A program made the position numbers and the translations under genes. The notes under the pieces are model-generated. The model was not told where the DNA came from. It made no database searches and worked only from the letters and a program-made list of their open reading frames with translations. Shown piece by piece: positions 61,033 through 64,000 of a stretch of 64,000 nt of DNA. Every line of letters starts with the position of its first letter. Position 1 is the stretch's first letter. The DNA lies in assembly GCA_012845835.1 (NCBI GenBank), contig JABAKD010000002.1, forward strand, positions 11,940,120-12,004,119, read 5' to 3'. The DNA comes from Undaria pinnatifida (lineage: Eukaryota > Sar > Phaeophyceae > Laminariales > Alariaceae).

Positions 61033-62187
61033 TTATTTCAATGCTAAGGTATCTGTCTGCGGTGATAGCCCCGCCCAAGTACACAAACTCGATTGTTTGT
61101 TTGTATACCTGGCCGGCTGCAGTGATTGTGAAAGACACCTTCCCCCGCCTTTGGTTTGCAGGCACATTATCTCCGTTTTCGCCTCGGACACCGTAAGCCC
61201 GAACGACGAGCACGCAGTCACGATCACCGTCATCATCCTTTCCAGCCCTTCTGATGATCGCGATACGATGCCCGCATCGTCTGCGTACAGCATACCCCAT
61301 AATCTCTGCACCTCATCCCCCTCCTTCCCCCTCCGCCCGTCGACTTTGCCTGTGCGTGAAGTGCCCTTCTTCTCGCCTTTCTCATTTCGTTGGAGCTGCA
61401 CTATGTTGTCCGTGATGGCTGCATCAGCGAGGAAGCGTTTCTCGGCCACACGCAGTACCGCCGTGAAAAACATGTTGAACAGCAGTGGCGCGAGCACGCA
61501 TCCTTGCCTGAGACCTTGCCCCACGTCGAACTTATCCCAGCACTCTCCATCATCCAAGCGCACGCATGCTTGCATGCCGTCGTGGAATTGGCGGATGACG
61601 GCGAGCATTCTCGGTAGCACACCAAAACGAGCAAGGACATCCCACAGAGGGGTTCGGTCGACGGAGTCATATGCTTTGGTGAGGTCGATAAAGCACAAGT
61701 GCAAGGGAGTATCCTTCTTCCGCGCCAGTTTCTGCAGTCGTCGTACTACGAACATCATGTCAACCGTCGAGCGTTGGGGTCTGAACCCACACTGTTCCTC
61801 CGGCAGAATGTTCTCGCGTTCGCGATAGTCACTCAGGCGACCCGCGATGACTTTGAGGAGTACTTTGCCGGCGTGAGCCACGAGGGAGATGCCGCGATAA
61901 TTGCCACACACAATCCGATCTTTCTTCTTGTGAAGCACCTTAATCGTCGCATCTTTCCATTGTTGCAGCACGCCACCTCCCCTCTACACAGCGACGATGA
62001 TGTCGTGGAACTTTCCGAGAGTGTTCAATTCTCCTTCGTCGACCAAAACCTTTGAGAGCTCGGCCGGGAGACCATCGGGCTCTACCGTCTTTCGGTTCGC
62101 CAACTCACGGATCGCCGCCTCTACTTCGTAGCTAGACGGGACATCGCTCAGTGGTCTGCACAAGGGCCACTGCTTAAGCTCGTCCAC
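61033..62187 (-). pseudogene. LINE reverse transcriptase domain with one internal stop
   Basis: A single frame interrupted by one TAG near 61984 carries the RT fingers and palm: [10 protein letters not shown], the catalytic Asp in [24 protein letters not shown] and [14 protein letters not shown] with the paired Asp. The conserved polymerase core is otherwise uninterrupted, so this copy is moderately young. A second TAG lies near 62235 in the linker after the endonuclease. Confidence 0.9.
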
Positions 62188-62605
62188 AATGCTCGAGTAA
62201 AGGGTCGGCTTGGTGTTAAACAGTTTGTGAAACTACCTCACCCACCGCTCGCGGATGAGGGCATTATCCCGCAGCAATCGACCTTCCTCGTCCTTGATGT
62301 ACTGCGACTTAAGCGTCCTCCTCCCTTCCACATCCATCCCGTTGAGGTGTTTGTAGAAGCCAAATTGATCGCCTTCTCGGATACGCCCTCCGAGTTTGAC
62401 TAACGTAATCTTCGAATAGCCTCTGTACAGTTTCCGGCATTAGTACCGGGTATCGGGGAGGCAAGCTTGCCTGCTATCGCGTTTTGGAAATTCACTCGGA
62501 GATGCGGGTCCGTCATTAATCTTGGTAGATCAATAGCTCGCCGGCTTTTGATGACTTCCTTTGGACGATTTGGTGCGATGCGGCCCAACAGGCGAATATT
62601 TCCGA

Positions 62606-63649
62606 TTACGAGTTTGTGGTCCGACTCAGCGTTCTCCCTGGGTGGGGTCCGCACAGTGACATTACGTACCAATCGTCTATCCACTTGCCGTGTGAGTATG
62701 TATTAATAGTCAAGCCTGTGCTGGGCCTTCCTCGGTTAGGACTCTGAAACGTGTATGATATACCACGAGCAGGTGTAGCATAGCACGTGTTGAGGAGGGC
62801 GAGCTTGTTGCCAGTTGCGTGAATTAATAGTCGCTTTCCATTGTCGTTCAGCTCGTCACGTCCGTATGCACCCAATACCTTGCTGTCGGTCCACCCGATC
62901 CCTCTCATGTCTGAACGGGCATTTGCGTCCATCAGGACAAGGAGGTGGTCCCTACTGGGTACCCCCTTGACCACCTCGTCAAGTGAACTCCAAAAGTAAT
63001 CATTTTCGCTGGTGCTCTTGTCGAGAGTGGGAGCATAGCCTACAATGAAAGACACACTGTTAAATTTCCCTTCGATTTGGATGCGAACCTTCATCAATCT
63101 AGCACTGATGCGCTCAACCGCGACTTCGCCCTTATCCATCTCTGTCACGATAGACTCTCTAACAGCTAAGCCTACCCCGTGGTTCCCCTTCTTTTCGTGC
63201 TTTCCTCCGTCCGCTCCAGAGCAAAACGCAACATACTCCGCCACCAAAAAAGCACTTTGTCCATTGCGCTTCATCTCCTGCAACCCTATGGTATCACAAC
63301 TTGCGTCCTCGCAAGTCTTCAGTATCACCTCGGCGTGGTCTATGCCGTTCGTGCCTTTAAAAACAAGTGTGCGAACGTTGTACGTACCCACGACGAGTTC
63401 CTCGTTTCTCGACCTAGCCCTTGCAGCTGTGCAAATTTTCTGAGCAGCCCTTCGAATCCTCCTGCGTCTCATCCTCTTCTTCCAAGCATCCGATTTCGTC
63501 CCTTCCACCCTCCGTTTTGCCCAGACAGAGTATTTCCCCCTCTCCGTCTCCCTTCGCCCAGCCCGGTTCTTGCCTAACAGCCAACGTGAAGGGGGCAGCA
63601 GTCCCGACACGCCACTTCCATCTCCTTTCCGACTTTGGTGCTTACTCAC
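62606..63649 (-). pseudogene. LINE AP-like endonuclease domain
   Basis: After about 80 basic residues the frame shows the apurinic-endonuclease fold motifs in order: GTYNVRTL (Asn), DTIGLQEMKR (catalytic Glu), GVGLAVRES, VGYAPT and VLMDANARSD (Asp-x-Asn). The closing SDH motif follows in another frame at about 62620. The frameshift at 62606-62684 breaks the protein. Confidence 0.9.
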
Positions 63650-63941
63650 GTGGGTTCGATCCTCTCTTCTCTATTCGATACGAGACCCACGCTTTCCGCG
63701 GCGGCGATGCGACACTGCGTCCGCAGGCAAGGCTGCTGCGTTAAAAAGTTATGCGAGGAACTTTTTGCCTTATCGCTGGCTATCACCGCCGACCCGGCCA
63801 TACCCGAGCGCTAGTTCAGCGCACGAGTACGGTCGACGCCACACACCCCCTCAGGGGCTCTGGCACGTTTTGGGGAAGCCTCAGGCCCGAGCACCACCCC
63901 GGCCGGGAAGCAGCCGAAGGGAGGTGTCTTATAGTCTTCAT

Positions 63942-64000
63942 CTGCTGTACCGCACGGTGGCGCGGAATGATGGCGGTATACCGCTTTCTGTCGTCTGCCC
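63942..64000 (-). mobile_element. TIR element end (GGGCAGACGACAG), cut by window edge
   Basis: It reads CTGTACCGCACGGTGGCGCG, GCGGTATACCGCTTTCTG, TCGTCTGCCC, the same outer end as at 7667 (inverted) and 11460 (same sense). It starts next to the LINE 5' leader. Confidence 0.75.

Larger units (their letters stand above)
60290..63900 (-). mobile_element. LINE (non-LTR retrotransposon), decayed but with all domains
   Basis: The order on the minus strand is a G/C-rich 5' leader (63750-63900), endonuclease and reverse transcriptase. Endonuclease frame (63649-62606): TYNVRTL, IGLQEMKR, NHGVGLAVRES, MDANARSDM; its SDHKLV catalytic end is in a shifted frame (62684-62400). RT region (62187-61033): [40 protein letters not shown] and the YADD site, with an in-frame TAG near 61984. 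Three more frameshifts separate the C-terminus (61300-60445). A 130-bp tandem repeat covers the last codons (60330-60460 and 60459-60590). It is not functional as sequenced. Confidence 0.9.

Overview
This is nuclear DNA from an intron-rich eukaryote. Three genes have phase-consistent splice structures with long introns, and the rest is dispersed repeats, retroelements and low-complexity tracts. Long introns in a mid-GC, transposon-rich background with degenerate TTAGGG-like tracts would suit a brown alga or related stramenopile; that assignment is inference. No rRNA gene, bona fide tRNA gene, CRISPR array or prokaryotic operon was found.

Layout. 0.2-1.9 kb: a decayed DNA transposon with a hAT-like transposase C-terminus between two GGCGGTA-rich blocks. 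2.0-21.4 kb (+): one 17-exon gene for a fold-type-I PLP-dependent enzyme of about 800 residues. Its 6.35 kb intron 7 holds a 1.28 kb inverted repeat made of two opposed LINE 3' ends and a split TIR element. 21.4-29.8 kb: mostly unassigned spacer. 29.8-45.2 kb (-): a GNAT-type N-acetyltransferase gene with four exons located and the terminal exon not found; its introns contain a SINE, a LINE remnant and a foldback array. 45.9-46.3 kb: an apparently intact 375 bp TRIM (miniature LTR element). 46.4-49.5 kb: a LINE fragment and tandem repeats. 49.8-54.9 kb (-): a RAB28-family small GTPase, nearly complete, ending in a CaaX-like motif. 55-59.4 kb: repeats and a TIR element. 59.4-60.3 kb: a 0.9 kb pyrimidine-only array. 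60.3-63.9 kb (-): a decayed full-domain LINE (endonuclease plus reverse transcriptase). 63.94-64 kb: another TIR-element end.

Main observation. In all three genes, exon-intron junctions have decayed local copies inside the adjacent intron. Copies of an exon's 3' end plus donor lie downstream; copies of an acceptor plus the exon's 5' end lie upstream. I count about 17 such junctions among 26 exons, some with two or three copies. In every case the gene model uses the junction copy joined to the exon body. This suggests that introns here grow by tandem duplication of splice-junction segments. Intron 12 of the PLP gene also appears to be GC-AG.

The three genes show no obvious functional link. 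The PLP-enzyme and acetyltransferase genes converge; the acetyltransferase and RAB28 genes are co-oriented.
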